Assembly (NCBI GenBank): GCA_963734955.1
Contig: CAVTJO010000011.1
Span: 248,001 to 312,000 of the forward strand
DNA: 64,000 nt
Direction of reading: 5' to 3'
Source: UBA11986 sp963734955
Lineage (GTDB): Bacteria; Bacteroidota; Ignavibacteria; UBA10030; UBA6906
Position numbers and translations under genes: made by a program
Shown here: in pieces, positions 42,382 through 51,709 of the stretch
Numbering within the stretch: the first letter of the stretch is position 1
How the letters are laid out: each line of letters opens with the position of its first letter
The notes under the pieces: generated by a model
The model's input: only the letters and a program-made list of their open reading frames with translations
Told to the model about the DNA's origin: nothing
Database searches by the model: none

Positions 42382-43065
42382 ATGAAGGAGGAGATTGAGT
42401 TTCTCAAGAACGTCCCCATCCTTTGCGATCTGGAGCCGATGGATCTCGACACCATCGCTAAAGTAGGTGTCCGAAAGAAGTATAAGAAAGGAAGTATCAT
42501 CTTGCTGGAGGAGGAGGCGGGAGCTGCCCTGTTTGTGATCATCTCCGGGAAGGTGAAAATTGTGCGCATGGATGATGACGGCAGGGAGGTGATTCTCTCC
42601 ATCCTTGGCGAAAGCGATTTCTTTGGTGAGATGGCGATTCTTGATGGTCTGGCCCGATCAGCGAGTGTGGTGGCGATCTCAAAATCCGAATTGTTCATGA
42701 TCCACCGTCGTGATTTTCTGAAGCTGCTGCACGATTTCCCCTCCGTTGCTATCGCACTTCTCAAAGAACTCACAATGCGTTTGCGGAAAGCAGACGCACA
42801 AATCAAAAGCCTGTCCCTGAAAGATGCTGCAGGACGCGTGGCAAATGTTGTTCTGCAACTCGCCGATGACATCGGCAAGATCCGCAAAGGAAGGGTTGAG
42901 ATCGATGAACTTCCCCTCCAGCAGGACCTGGCCAACATGGCGGGAACATCGCGTGAGACAATCTCGCGGATGATCCATGCATTCATTCGCGAGGGGCATC
43001 TGGAGTTGGAGCGAGGGAAGCTGATCATCAATGATTATGAGAAGTTCAAAGGCAGGTATTTGTAA
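42382..43065 (+). CDS. Crp/Fnr-family transcription regulator
   Basis: A 227-residue regulator: N-terminal cyclic-nucleotide-binding fold (GDLEP-type start, ISGKVKIVRMDDDGRE, LGESDFFGEMAILDGLARSA) and C-terminal winged helix (QQDLANMAGTSRETISRMIH). The ligand is not evident; the GEMAILDG region lacks cysteines typical of Fe-S Fnr. The gene has its own promoter and is followed by the PHP gene on the same strand. Confidence 0.9.
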   Translation: MKEEIEFLKNVPILCDLEPMDLDTIAKVGVRKKYKKGSIILLEEEAGAALFVIISGKVKIVRMDDDGREVILSILGESDFFGEMAILDGLARSASVVAISKSELFMIHRRDFLKLLHDFPSVAIALLKELTMRLRKADAQIKSLSLKDAAGRVANVVLQLADDIGKIRKGRVEIDELPLQQDLANMAGTSRETISRMIHAFIREGHLELERGKLIINDYEKFKGRYL

Positions 43066-43100
43066 CCCGTTCTTTCCCGTCCCGCAGCGACCAGGTGTGC

Positions 43101-43919
43101 ATGGAGGGTAAGGCCGATCTCCATATGCATACCACCCACTCCGATGGTGTCTATTCCACGGGCGAACTCGTGCGAATGGCCGGCGAGGCGGGGCTGACAA
43201 TCATCAGCATTACAGATCACGACAATGTCTCCGCCGTCGACGAAGCGGTAGAAGTCGGCAAAGGATATGGCATTGAGGTGGTTCCGGGTGTTGAGCTGAG
43301 CGCAGGCGTTGGGGAACAAGAAGTCCACATCCTGGCGTATTTCTTCGACCACAAGAACCAGCATCTGCTTGACTACCTGGCGTTCTTTCGCATAGAGCGA
43401 ATGAAGCGGGCGGAGCGAATTGTTCAGAAGCTGAACGGACTTAATGTACCACTGAAGCTCGATGCAGTACTCGAGCGTGCAGGGACGGGTTCAGTTGGCA
43501 GGCCACATATCGCGACCGCACTCTTCGAAGAGGGATTGACAGATTCGTACCACGAGGCATTCTACAAGTATATCGGGAACGGCAAACCGGCGTACGAGAA
43601 GAAGTATCAGGTCTCTCCACAGGCAGCAATCGAACTGGTCGCCTCCGCTGGCGGGCTTTCTTTTGTAGCCCACCCCGGCAACAGCTTGGACGAAGCAGTG
43701 CTGTTGGAGTTTATCAATGAAGGCGTTGATGGTATCGAAGTAGTCCACCCCTCTCACTCCCCAGAACGAGTCATGCATTACAGCGGCATCGTGAACGAGT
43801 ATTTCCTGCTCGCGAGCGGTGGCTCGGACTTCCACGGGGGGAGAAAAAACGATCAAGAGATTTTTGGCAAGTATTACATCTCGCTGGACCACGTACAGGA
43901 GATGCGCAGGAGGCTCTGA
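43101..43919 (+). CDS. PHP-domain phosphoesterase (TrpH/RNase AM-like)
   Basis: A 272-residue PHP protein with the metal motifs ADLHMHTTHSDG, ITDHDNVSA and GVELSAG, and later HPGNSLDEA and SGGSDFHGG. Homologues hydrolyse 3',5'-bisphosphonucleotides or act as 5'-3' exoribonucleases (RNase AM). A GTG six bases earlier could also start translation; ATG 43101 is preferred because it directly precedes the first metal motif. Confidence 0.85.
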   Translation: MEGKADLHMHTTHSDGVYSTGELVRMAGEAGLTIISITDHDNVSAVDEAVEVGKGYGIEVVPGVELSAGVGEQEVHILAYFFDHKNQHLLDYLAFFRIERMKRAERIVQKLNGLNVPLKLDAVLERAGTGSVGRPHIATALFEEGLTDSYHEAFYKYIGNGKPAYEKKYQVSPQAAIELVASAGGLSFVAHPGNSLDEAVLLEFINEGVDGIEVVHPSHSPERVMHYSGIVNEYFLLASGGSDFHGGRKNDQEIFGKYYISLDHVQEMRRRL

Positions 43920-44018
43920 ACATTGCCGGGCGCTCTTCGTGGACGTCATGGGGCTCCAACGGCTCCTCGACGGCGCCGCGAGATATCAGCCTATCATGGA
44001 CGGAAAGGACGATACGTC

Positions 44019-44507
44019 GTGCGGATAATTGAAGGTCAACTTTCGGCATCAGGATATTCGTTTGGCATTGTCATCAGCAGGTTCAACAGCCTTGTAACGA
44101 AACAACTTCTCGAGGGCGCACTGGACTGTCTGCAACGCCACGGCGCCGGGGAAAACAATGTTACCATTGTGTACAGTCCTGGCGCGTTCGAGTTGCCGCA
44201 ACTCGCCCTCAAACTTGCACGGAGCAATTCTGTGGATGCCGTGATATGTCTCGGCTGCGTCATCCGTGGCGAGACACCGCACTTCGACTACATCGCATCT
44301 GAAGTGACAAAAGGGGTCGCTGAAGTGGCAATGCAAACGAGCGTGCCTGTTGCCTTCGGCGTCCTTACAACGGAGAACCTGGCACAGGCCCTTGAGCGGG
44401 CAGGCGCAAAGGCAGGCAACAAAGGTTGGGATGCTGCTCTCTCAGCCATTGAGCTCGCAAATCTTTCCAAACAACTCTCAGGAGGGAGGAAAAGCCCGAA
44501 AGGTTGA
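44019..44507 (+). CDS. ribH: 6,7-dimethyl-8-ribityllumazine synthase
   Basis: Penultimate step of riboflavin synthesis. The 162-residue protein has SRFNSLVTKQLLEGA, the phosphate-loop PGAFELP and the catalytic His in GETPHFDYIASEVTKG. The start is GTG 44019 (VRIIEGQLSASG), with GGAAAGGAC about 9 bases upstream; the upstream part of the longer ORF is not family-like. Other rib genes are not in the window. Confidence 0.94.
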   Translation: MRIIEGQLSASGYSFGIVISRFNSLVTKQLLEGALDCLQRHGAGENNVTIVYSPGAFELPQLALKLARSNSVDAVICLGCVIRGETPHFDYIASEVTKGVAEVAMQTSVPVAFGVLTTENLAQALERAGAKAGNKGWDAALSAIELANLSKQLSGGRKSPKG

Positions 44508-44547
44508 TAAAACTTATGCTACCATAGATCAGGCATAGATTTTATCA
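44505..44547. terminator. Inverted repeat at the ribH stop, possible terminator or operator
   Basis: TGATAAAACTTATGC (44505-44519) and GCATAGATTTTATCA (44533-44547) pair at 13 of 15 positions across a 13-base loop. The 3' arm ends in a T-rich run. The repeat overlaps the ribH stop codon and ends just before the ribosome site of the next gene, so it could also control that gene. Confidence 0.5.
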
Positions 44548-44562
44548 TGGAGGAAAAGGGAT

Positions 44563-46850
44563 ATGAAGACGCGAGGGTTGTTGATATGCAGTTGCGTCGT
44601 TGCCTTCGTTGCAGAAAGCTCTGGCGCTGTGGGAACGTGGAAGAACTTCACTTCAATGAAGGAAGTTCGCAGTCTTGTCAGACAGGGTAGCACATTCTGG
44701 GCCGCGACGAGTGGTGGACTGTTCGGATGGGACGCGGCCAAGGACTCTTACCAGCTTTTTACAAACGCCGAGGGTCTCCAGAGTACCGACCTGACCGCAG
44801 TGGGGATCGATGCGGAAGGGGGCATCTGGACTGGCACATCGACCGGTATCATCCACGTATACTCTCCTCAAGACGGGTCCTGGCGTTACATCCCCGACAT
44901 CGCCAACACCAACCAGACAAACAAACGCATTAACAGCTTTACAATGCTTGGAGATACTGTTTTCGTTTGTACGGCTTTCGGCATGAGTGTTTTTCGTCTC
45001 GGCAGATTCGAGTTTGGCGACACCTACTCCCGGTTTGGATCCCTGAGCGGCAATGTCCGGGTGTCGGTATCGTCCGCCGTGGTATTCAACGACAGCCTCT
45101 GGCTTACTGTATCCGATGGCCAGAACGTGAACCGGGTGGCAGTCGCAGGTCTTGCCACACCGAATCTCCTTCCCCCGGACTCGTGGACTCTGCTCCCCGT
45201 CGGAAACAACACGGTAGTCCCGAATCAAGTGGCGGTGTTTAATGGAACGTTATATTCTGCCACCACTGCAGGTGTCTATGGATATCAGAGCGGAAACTGG
45301 AACCCCCTCCCTGCTCTTTCGGGTTTGAACGTCATTGCGCTGAGTTCTTCATCCAGCTCTCTGGGTGCCACCACAAACTCTCAAGCATTTATCATCGATC
45401 AGCAAGAGAGCGTGCAGTTGTTCGGGAACGCGTTTCCATCCCAGGCAAGCAGTCCGTCGTTGCTGATGCCGCCGGGCAGCTTGTAATAGGCTCGGTAGGT
45501 GGAGGATCAATGACGTTTACAGCATCCGACAGCACGTGGCACTCACATGTTCCCAATGGTCCGAACTCGAACCAGTTTCTCAGCGTCGCGGTGAACATCG
45601 ATGGCTCGGTTTGGGCTGCCTCCGGATCAAGCAACGGGAAGGGCATCTATAGATACAACGGCCGCAATTGGAAATCCTTCTCAATGCAGAACAATACCCT
45701 GTTGCCCTCCAACGACTATTACCGGGTTTCCGTCGGCTGCAATGGATCGGCATGGGCGTGCTCGTGGGGTCGTGGCGCTGTGGAATTTCCACTCGGTGTT
45801 GATGTCGTCGATTCCGCACATATTTATGGAACCAACGTCGGCCTCGTGGGAATTCCCAATGATTTGACATACATTGTTCCGAGCACGGTGGTCTGCGACG
45901 CAAGCGGCAATACCTGGATCACAATCGTCGGAGCGGCTGACAAGAATCTCCTGGCTGTTCGAAAGGCCGACGGAACGTGGGTCAGGTTTCCTGTGTACCT
46001 CAACTCAACCACCCAGTTAACGAACCTGATGGATCACCAGGCGAACCATTGCCTCGCAATCGACCCGTATGGCAATCTGTGGTCGATCGTACGCCAGGAT
46101 GAGTACCTGGGAGTAATAAGCCTCGGCAACGGAGGAGTAATAGGGGATAGCACCGTTGCCTTCTTCCTTTCCGCTAATGACGGATTACCAAGCAACAGCA
46201 TTACAGATATTGTGGTCGATCTGGATGGACAGATATGGCTCGGCACCGACAAAGGGATCGGCATCATTGTTGACCCCCAGCAGCCAACTCGCACTGGTGG
46301 CATAGCAGGCTATGTCCCATTGCGCGGGACGGTCATCAACTGCATTGCCGTGGATGCCTTGAACCAGAAATGGATTGGAACCCCGGATGGTGTTATTGTC
46401 CTTTCTCCAGATGGCATTCAGCAGGTTGCATCCTATACAGTTGCCTCGACCAACGGCAAGCTCATTGACGACGACATAAAAAGCATAGCGATTGACGGGA
46501 ATACGGGAACCGTGTACTTCGGCACTCTTTTCGGTTTGGCAAGTTTGACGACCGTTGCTGCTACCCCTCTTCCAGCGTTTGATAAACTCTTTGTCGCACC
46601 AAATCCTTTCATCGTACCGGCTGGTTCGCAGGCCACGATCGACGGTCTCGTTGAAAACTCAACTTTGAAGATCCTCTCCATTGATGGCAGGCTGATACGA
46701 CAGATCAAGACGCCGGGCGGTCGCATCGGATTCTGGGACGGCAAGGATGAAGAAGGAAGATATGTTTCATCCGGCATATACCTCATCATTGCGTCATCGG
46801 ACAAAGATGAAAAAGTTGCCAAAGCAAAAATCGCAGTCATCAGGAGGTGA
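44563..46850 (+). pseudogene. PorZ-like double beta-propeller secretion protein, frameshifted as sequenced
   Basis: The first frame (44563-45486) starts with a signal peptide (MKTRGLLICSCVVAFVAESS...) and encodes blades such as TFWAATSGGLFGWD and GLQSTDLTAVGIDAEGGIWT. Its last residues are out of register; the next frame upstream of 45510 reads GQLVIGSVGGGSMTFTASD and continues with further blades (GQIWLGTDKGIGII) to a C-terminal module with NPFIVPAGS, LKILSIDGRLIRQI and FWDGKDEEGRYVSSGIY. Two propellers plus a FlgD/type-IX-like end match PorZ, an outer-surface component of type IX secretion. One base is missing between about 45400 and 45465. AGGAGGAAAAGG precedes the ATG. Confidence 0.75.
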
Positions 46851-46969
46851 TCATGGGAGGTTGAAGATCAGTGTTCCGGCACAGGATCAGGACGATGACG
46901 CGTGTGCCGAATCGCGTCGACAAAGCACAATTCATTCATCATCATTTTTCCACAAGGAGGGTGTAGACC

Positions 46970-47242
46970 TTGGATAACAATGGCTACAAAGATGAGATCT
47001 TCACGAAACGGGTTAGGGCAGGAAAACGCACGTATTTCTTCGACGTGAAATCCACGAAATCGGAAAAGGACTTCTATATTACCATCACGGAAAGCAAACG
47101 TGTCGGGGAGGATGAATACGAGAAGCACAAGATATTTCTCTACAAGGAAGATTTTCAAAAGTTCATCGAAGCGTTGTCAGAAACAGTGACACACGTGGAG
47201 AAGGAACTGCTGCAGAAGCTTGAGAAGCCTCTCGAGGTTTGA
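46970..47242 (+). CDS. PUR-alpha-like DUF3276 protein
   Basis: A 90-residue protein with the basic, aromatic strand pattern of bacterial PUR repeats (KRVRAGKRTYFFDVKST, DFYITITESKRV). Homologues, typical of Bacteroidota-related bacteria, bind single-stranded DNA or RNA. The start is TTG 46970 with AAGGAGGG about 9 bases upstream; no in-frame ATG exists in the coding part. It is a lineage marker rather than part of the neighbouring pathways. Confidence 0.85.
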   Translation: MDNNGYKDEIFTKRVRAGKRTYFFDVKSTKSEKDFYITITESKRVGEDEYEKHKIFLYKEDFQKFIEALSETVTHVEKELLQKLEKPLEV

Positions 47243-47320
47243 ACACAACATCTCCCCTTCGATGGTGCGGGAACGACCGCGCGATTCACTGGTACCCCCC
47301 GTGCACCGCGGGAATGGTTT

Positions 47321-47992
47321 ATGAACAATGACCTTCCCGTTACAGTTGTCATAATCAACTATCGGACACCGGACCTGCTGGAAAAGGCTGTCGCATCATT
47401 GCGGAAGTACTATCCGGATGTTCGCGCGATATTGATTGACAACGGCTCGCGTGACGGAGAGAGCGCCACGGTAATGAATGAGTGGAAATTCCGTTATCCG
47501 GTAAGCACTGAGTGCCTTCTCAATCCAACGAACCTCCATCACGGCCCCGCAATCGACCAGGCAATGCGTTATGCTGCTACTCCTTTTCTCCTCTTTCTTG
47601 ACTCTGACTGCGAGATCATCAGGGGCGGCTTTATTGAGCTAATGATAAAGGCCGTTCTTGCCTCACCCCTCCATTATGCAATCGGCAAGCGAATTTGGAT
47701 GGATCGTCGCGGTTTCGATCTTCCTGAGGGAACTCCCGGCGCGATTCCGTACGTCCGCCCCATCTGCATGCTTCTCAGACGGAAGATGTACCTCGAATTG
47801 CCCGTAGCCGAACGTCATGGCACGCCATGCCTGTCCAATTTCCATGAAGCGTTGCGGAGAGGATACCATCTGCTGCATTTCCCCATCGAGGACTTCGTCT
47901 ATCACAAGGGTCGCGGAACCGCAGAGAGATTTGGCTACGGACTTGGCTGGAGAGGATGGCTAAACTATGCACTTCACAAGCTGAAGATTTGA
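47321..47992 (+). CDS. Family 2 glycosyltransferase
   Basis: A 223-residue GT-A-fold glycosyltransferase: VTVVIINYRTPDLL, the nucleotide-sugar strand AILIDNGSRDG and the metal DSD motif in FLLFLDSDCEI. Closest in type to rhamnosyl/other NDP-sugar transferases of surface polysaccharide synthesis. It is short (the helical tail ends at KLKI) but complete. Convergent with the next gene. Confidence 0.85.
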   Translation: MNNDLPVTVVIINYRTPDLLEKAVASLRKYYPDVRAILIDNGSRDGESATVMNEWKFRYPVSTECLLNPTNLHHGPAIDQAMRYAATPFLLFLDSDCEIIRGGFIELMIKAVLASPLHYAIGKRIWMDRRGFDLPEGTPGAIPYVRPICMLLRRKMYLELPVAERHGTPCLSNFHEALRRGYHLLHFPIEDFVYHKGRGTAERFGYGLGWRGWLNYALHKLKI

Positions 47993-48004
47993 CCCGTACC
48001 GGGT
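47992..48004. terminator. Short hairpin between convergent glycosyltransferase genes
   Basis: ACCCG-TAC-CGGGT is a perfect 5-bp stem with a three-base loop in the 21-base gap. Weak, no T tract; only a possible bidirectional terminator. Confidence 0.25.
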
Positions 48005-48013
48005 TCACACATC

Positions 48014-49537
48014 TCAATGAGCTGCCACCCTGTAAACGGTATAGTATACCGTGTCCGCACTTGAAAGAGAGAGCGAATAGATCGGGCGGGTGAGCAAAGG
48101 AAGGAGGAGCGGGTCGTGTGCAGCGTTGGGAATATTGGAGCGGTCCACAACGTAGCTCGCATTGCAAGTCGCCCGGTATATTTCCTCGTGCATGATACGT
48201 TGGAGGCTGTAGCCAAGCCTGGAGAACTGCAGTAATTCGGGCGAGACCAGCCCTGCCGCGTCACATATCTTTCGCTCCGAATAGTATCCAATAGCTCCCA
48301 CATCACCCACCAGCACCGAAGAATCTCGAGGAGTGTTCTGGTTCAACCACCTGCCAATATAAATGAAACAATCGTTCATCCCCTCGGAGAAGATGGCTAT
48401 CGGCCGTTTCACTTGTGTTTCGAAAACAACGACGTGATATGTCAGGAGGATTGCCGCAAGTGAAGGTGCGACGAACCCGAGATGGCGCATACCGGGCCCG
48501 AGCTTCACCACTGCGAACGGTATCGCAAACACAAGGAGAATAAGCATGGGGGATATCAACAGAAGATACCGGGAAACAACGTTTGCCGAAGTTACAATGT
48601 AGATCATGGGAAGGAATACGATCCAACACACGGGAATAACGAATGGTTGCATGGGGCTCCGGAGGTTGGACGATTCACCATTGTGATATTCGTGTACATT
48701 CCTGTGCCTGCGCTTCGACACAACGTACACGCCAAGAACGACAAGAAGTATCATCATCTCGGGGCCGTCCGAAACTCCAAGAGTTTTTCCAAAATCCACC
48801 GCGGTGGAAACAGCACCATCCCACGAAAACCCCATCGCAGATTTTGCAAGAGCGGTGTTTGGAACCACCGTCCCAAATTCCGCGTAGGCGTAGCCAAGCC
48901 ACGGCAGGAGAACCGCAAGGAACTCAACTCCAACCATTAACAACACCTTGGGCCTCGCTGTTCGATGATCATGAAGATACAGGGAGGCGATCAGACCAAC
49001 AGCGGCAAGACCGGCAGCTTCCGGACGCGTCAGTGCCAGGAACGCTGAGCATACCGCAAACAGTTGATATCGCTGCGTGAGCAAAGAATGAACCGTGAGA
49101 ATGGTCAAGAGGGTTGCCAGTGAGGTCTCCATACCCGACGACGCCCAACGAAGAAACCAGATATGTGAGGAGAACACGGCTGTAGTCGCGAGGGCGATCC
49201 CGTGATTTCCGGTCAGTGTAAACTGTAACCGATACAGGGCAAGCAGGGCCAGCAATGCAACAACAGCATCGAGGGTTTTTGCCGCAGAGTATAGGTCGGC
49301 TCCGACCCAACCCGCGATTGAAATCATTCCAAGCCAGAGCGGGCTCGTAATCCCATAGCTCGGCTCGCCAGCGTTGAACGATACCTCGTGATGTTGAATG
49401 ACATTTCGCGCATATTGCAGATAGATATAGGTATCGTCGGGAGTGTAGTCAAAATGTAGCGCCACCCGAAGTGCAAAAGCAGCAAGCACGATCCCCAACC
49501 CGATCCGGTGCAACGTTGACATGGACTTGAGTGCCAT
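48014..49537 (-). CDS. Polytopic membrane glycosyltransferase (GT39/PMT-like)
   Basis: A 507-residue protein with about ten hydrophobic helices. The first periplasmic loop carries the acidic pair in DYTPDDTYIYLQYARN, as in lipid-linked-sugar transferases of the ArnT/PMT/GT-C class. The C-terminal soluble part has SVLVGDVGAIGYY. Likely function is moving a sugar from a polyprenyl-phosphate donor. The frame can start with GTG at 49585; ATG 49537 was chosen as the start nearest the first helix. Confidence 0.75.
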   Translation of the reverse strand: MALKSMSTLHRIGLGIVLAAFALRVALHFDYTPDDTYIYLQYARNVIQHHEVSFNAGEPSYGITSPLWLGMISIAGWVGADLYSAAKTLDAVVALLALLALYRLQFTLTGNHGIALATTAVFSSHIWFLRWASSGMETSLATLLTILTVHSLLTQRYQLFAVCSAFLALTRPEAAGLAAVGLIASLYLHDHRTARPKVLLMVGVEFLAVLLPWLGYAYAEFGTVVPNTALAKSAMGFSWDGAVSTAVDFGKTLGVSDGPEMMILLVVLGVYVVSKRRHRNVHEYHNGESSNLRSPMQPFVIPVCWIVFLPMIYIVTSANVVSRYLLLISPMLILLVFAIPFAVVKLGPGMRHLGFVAPSLAAILLTYHVVVFETQVKRPIAIFSEGMNDCFIYIGRWLNQNTPRDSSVLVGDVGAIGYYSERKICDAAGLVSPELLQFSRLGYSLQRIMHEEIYRATCNASYVVDRSNIPNAAHDPLLLPLLTRPIYSLSLSSADTVYYTVYRVAAH

Positions 49538-49755
49538 CCTTATCTGTTCATTCACGATGAAATCGATTTTTGTCACGCGTGACACTTGCCAGCAAACTAC
49601 CTTCGCCGATCCGAGATATCAAGCGAGGTTTGATAATACCAAATCAATCTTGAACTAACAATCACGCTCTTTGACACGAATGACCCAAGACGATCCAGAG
49701 AATACTCCTTGACTGAGGAGGACTAAGGATGAGGGTGGGCATGGTTCCACGTTTC

Positions 49756-49784
49756 TTGACTCTCTTTGATTTAATGGCTATATT
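49756..49784 (+). promoter_or_regulatory. Promoter of the yceD-fab operon
   Basis: TTGACT (49756-49761), 17 bases, TATATT (49779-49784), 80 bases before ATG 49864. It lies inside the longer yceD reading frame, which shows that the long version is not translated from this promoter. Confidence 0.6.
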
Positions 49785-49863
49785 TTCTCCGGTTTTTCTG
49801 TGTTTCATTGAAATTGAAGCAGATTGGTGGGTCTTTTTCATCAATCTGGACGGACGTGTGAAC

Positions 49864-50364
49864 ATGAAAATTCAAGTTGGGGGTTTGTCTGACGGTATCT
49901 ACCAGTTTGCCCTTGCTGAAGACGCGACGTCCCTCGAGCTGGACGGACAATTCAAGGATCAGGTTTCTGCCAATGTCACGGTTGAAAAGAATGGCGCGCA
50001 GATTTTTCTGAAGGCCGGAGTTTCGGCTCAGGGGGCATTTGAATGTGACAGGTGCCTGACACCTTTTGTTTCGCGTCTTGCATCATCATTCAGGATGTAT
50101 TATGTGGTGGGGGAAACCGCGGATAGCCGCATCGATCCAGCGGAGCTGAAGATTGTACCACCAGGTTTTAGCGTTATCGATTTGAGCGATGACATCCGCC
50201 AGACAGTCCTCCTCTCAGTGCCCCTGAAGCTTCTGTGCCGGGAGGAGTGCAAGGGACTTTGCCCCCATTGTGGAGTCAACCTCAATTTCAGAACTTGCAC
50301 CTGCAGTGAGACTTCGGTAGACCCTCGCTGGGAACAGCTCATGAGACTGAAAAAACAAATCTGA
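49864..50364 (+). CDS. DUF177/YceD-family protein
   Basis: A 166-residue protein with the family's cysteines: CDRC in the middle (FECDRCLTPF) and a zinc-ribbon-like end (CREECKGLCPHCG). YceD proteins precede rpmF in many bacteria and are linked to 23S rRNA or ribosome biogenesis; mechanism is not settled. ATG 49864 is chosen because the promoter lies just upstream. Confidence 0.88.
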   Translation: MKIQVGGLSDGIYQFALAEDATSLELDGQFKDQVSANVTVEKNGAQIFLKAGVSAQGAFECDRCLTPFVSRLASSFRMYYVVGETADSRIDPAELKIVPPGFSVIDLSDDIRQTVLLSVPLKLLCREECKGLCPHCGVNLNFRTCTCSETSVDPRWEQLMRLKKQI

Positions 50365-50393
50365 AACCGAGTCAGGAAAAGGAGTAGACTTCT

Positions 50394-50576
50394 ATGCCAA
50401 ACCCGAAACGTCGACATTCGAAAACCCGTGGGAGGAAGCGGCGGACACACTATAAGGCAACCGCCCCCGCAGTCTCGGAGTGTCCAAACTGCCACGAAGA
50501 GAAACTTCCGCATCGTGCCTGCCCGAACTGCGGGTATTACAACGGACGTTCGATCAAAGTACCAAAGACATCATAA
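50394..50576 (+). CDS. rpmF: Ribosomal protein bL32
   Basis: A 60-residue L32 of the zinc-binding type: MPNPKRRHSKTRGRKRRTHY, then CPNC and CPNCG pairs. Sits 29 bases after yceD and 65 before plsX, the classical arrangement. Confidence 0.97.
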   Translation: MPNPKRRHSKTRGRKRRTHYKATAPAVSECPNCHEEKLPHRACPNCGYYNGRSIKVPKTS

Positions 50577-50641
50577 ACGGTACTACAACGGCGTTCCCAG
50601 TCTCATTCTCCTCACAATTACTTCATCGGTAGTGCACTCCT

Positions 50642-51709
50642 TTGGACCCTCAGCAGAGCCACATACGTATCGCTGTTGATGCCATGGGGGGAGACTACGC
50701 CCCTGAATACGTGGTCAGAGGGTCCGTCGAAGCAGTGAAGGAGTCTGCAGGACGATTTTCGGTTGTCCTCGTGGGCCAGGAGAATCGGGTACGCGAAGAA
50801 CTCAGCAAGGCGGTGAGCAGCACAGGTCTGGCAGAATCTGACGTTTGCACGGTGGTCAATGCCTCAGAAGTGATCGATATGCACGACAGTCCGACCTCAG
50901 CCCTCAAGACGAAACGCGACTCATCGATTGTCGTCGGGCTCACGATGCACAAAGAGGGAAAGGTTGACGGGTTTGTAAGCGCGGGAAATACTGGAGCCGT
51001 GATGTCCGCATCCACACTCATCCTCGGCCGCGTGCACGGTGTAGGAAGGCCGACGATCGGAGCCTTGATTCCAAGCGCAAAGGAGCCATGCCTGCTGGTG
51101 GATGCAGGGGCAAACGTCGATTGCAGGCCAAGACACTTGTTTGAATTCGGGCTCATGGGTTCTATTTACGTCGGTGCCATGCTCGGACGTTCTTCTCCGC
51201 GGGTAGGATTGTTGAGCATCGGGGAAGAAAATAGCAAGGGAAACGAAGTGACGCTGGAAGCGCTTTCGCTGTTCAGGAAGAGCAAGCTGAATTTTGTTGG
51301 CAATGTTGAGGGAAGGGATTTGCTCAAAGGGGATGTCGATGTTGCGGTCTGCGATGGGTTTGTCGGGAATATTCTTCTCAAGTTCGGAGAGAGCGTCCCG
51401 GAGTTCTTCAGAGCGAAGTTCAGGACATTCGCCGAGCGCAGCGCGTGGAACAAGCTCTCGGCGCTCGTTGCCCGTAATGGTCTCCGGTCCGTCATGAAAA
51501 CGCTGGACTACCAGGAGCATGGCGGCGTGCCGCTCTTGGGTGTGAACGGCGTTTCGATTATCGGACACGGGCGGTCAACCCCCAAAGCGATCAAGAACAT
51601 GATCTTTCGAGCGGAGGAAATGGTCCGTCGCCGTGTCAGCACACTCATTCAAAGCACCATGTTGGAATACAGTCAGATGCAGATGTCCCCGGAAATAGGA
51701 GTACGATGA
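50642..51709 (+). CDS. plsX: Phosphate acyltransferase PlsX
   Basis: Makes acyl-phosphate from acyl-ACP for phospholipid synthesis. The 355-residue protein has IRIAVDAMGGDYAPE at the N-terminus, DSPTSALKTKRDSS and FVSAGNTGAVMS. No ATG precedes the first conserved strand, so TTG 50642 is taken as the start, without an obvious ribosome site. Ends in ATGA overlap with fabH. Confidence 0.92.
   Translation: MDPQQSHIRIAVDAMGGDYAPEYVVRGSVEAVKESAGRFSVVLVGQENRVREELSKAVSSTGLAESDVCTVVNASEVIDMHDSPTSALKTKRDSSIVVGLTMHKEGKVDGFVSAGNTGAVMSASTLILGRVHGVGRPTIGALIPSAKEPCLLVDAGANVDCRPRHLFEFGLMGSIYVGAMLGRSSPRVGLLSIGEENSKGNEVTLEALSLFRKSKLNFVGNVEGRDLLKGDVDVAVCDGFVGNILLKFGESVPEFFRAKFRTFAERSAWNKLSALVARNGLRSVMKTLDYQEHGGVPLLGVNGVSIIGHGRSTPKAIKNMIFRAEEMVRRRVSTLIQSTMLEYSQMQMSPEIGVR

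Noticed and set aside
49729..49863. Longer N-terminus for the YceD protein
   Set aside because: A strong promoter lies inside this extension and the family begins at MKIQVGG.
50921..51568. 215-residue minus-strand frame inside plsX
   Set aside because: Shadow of plsX with no recognisable motif or start signal.
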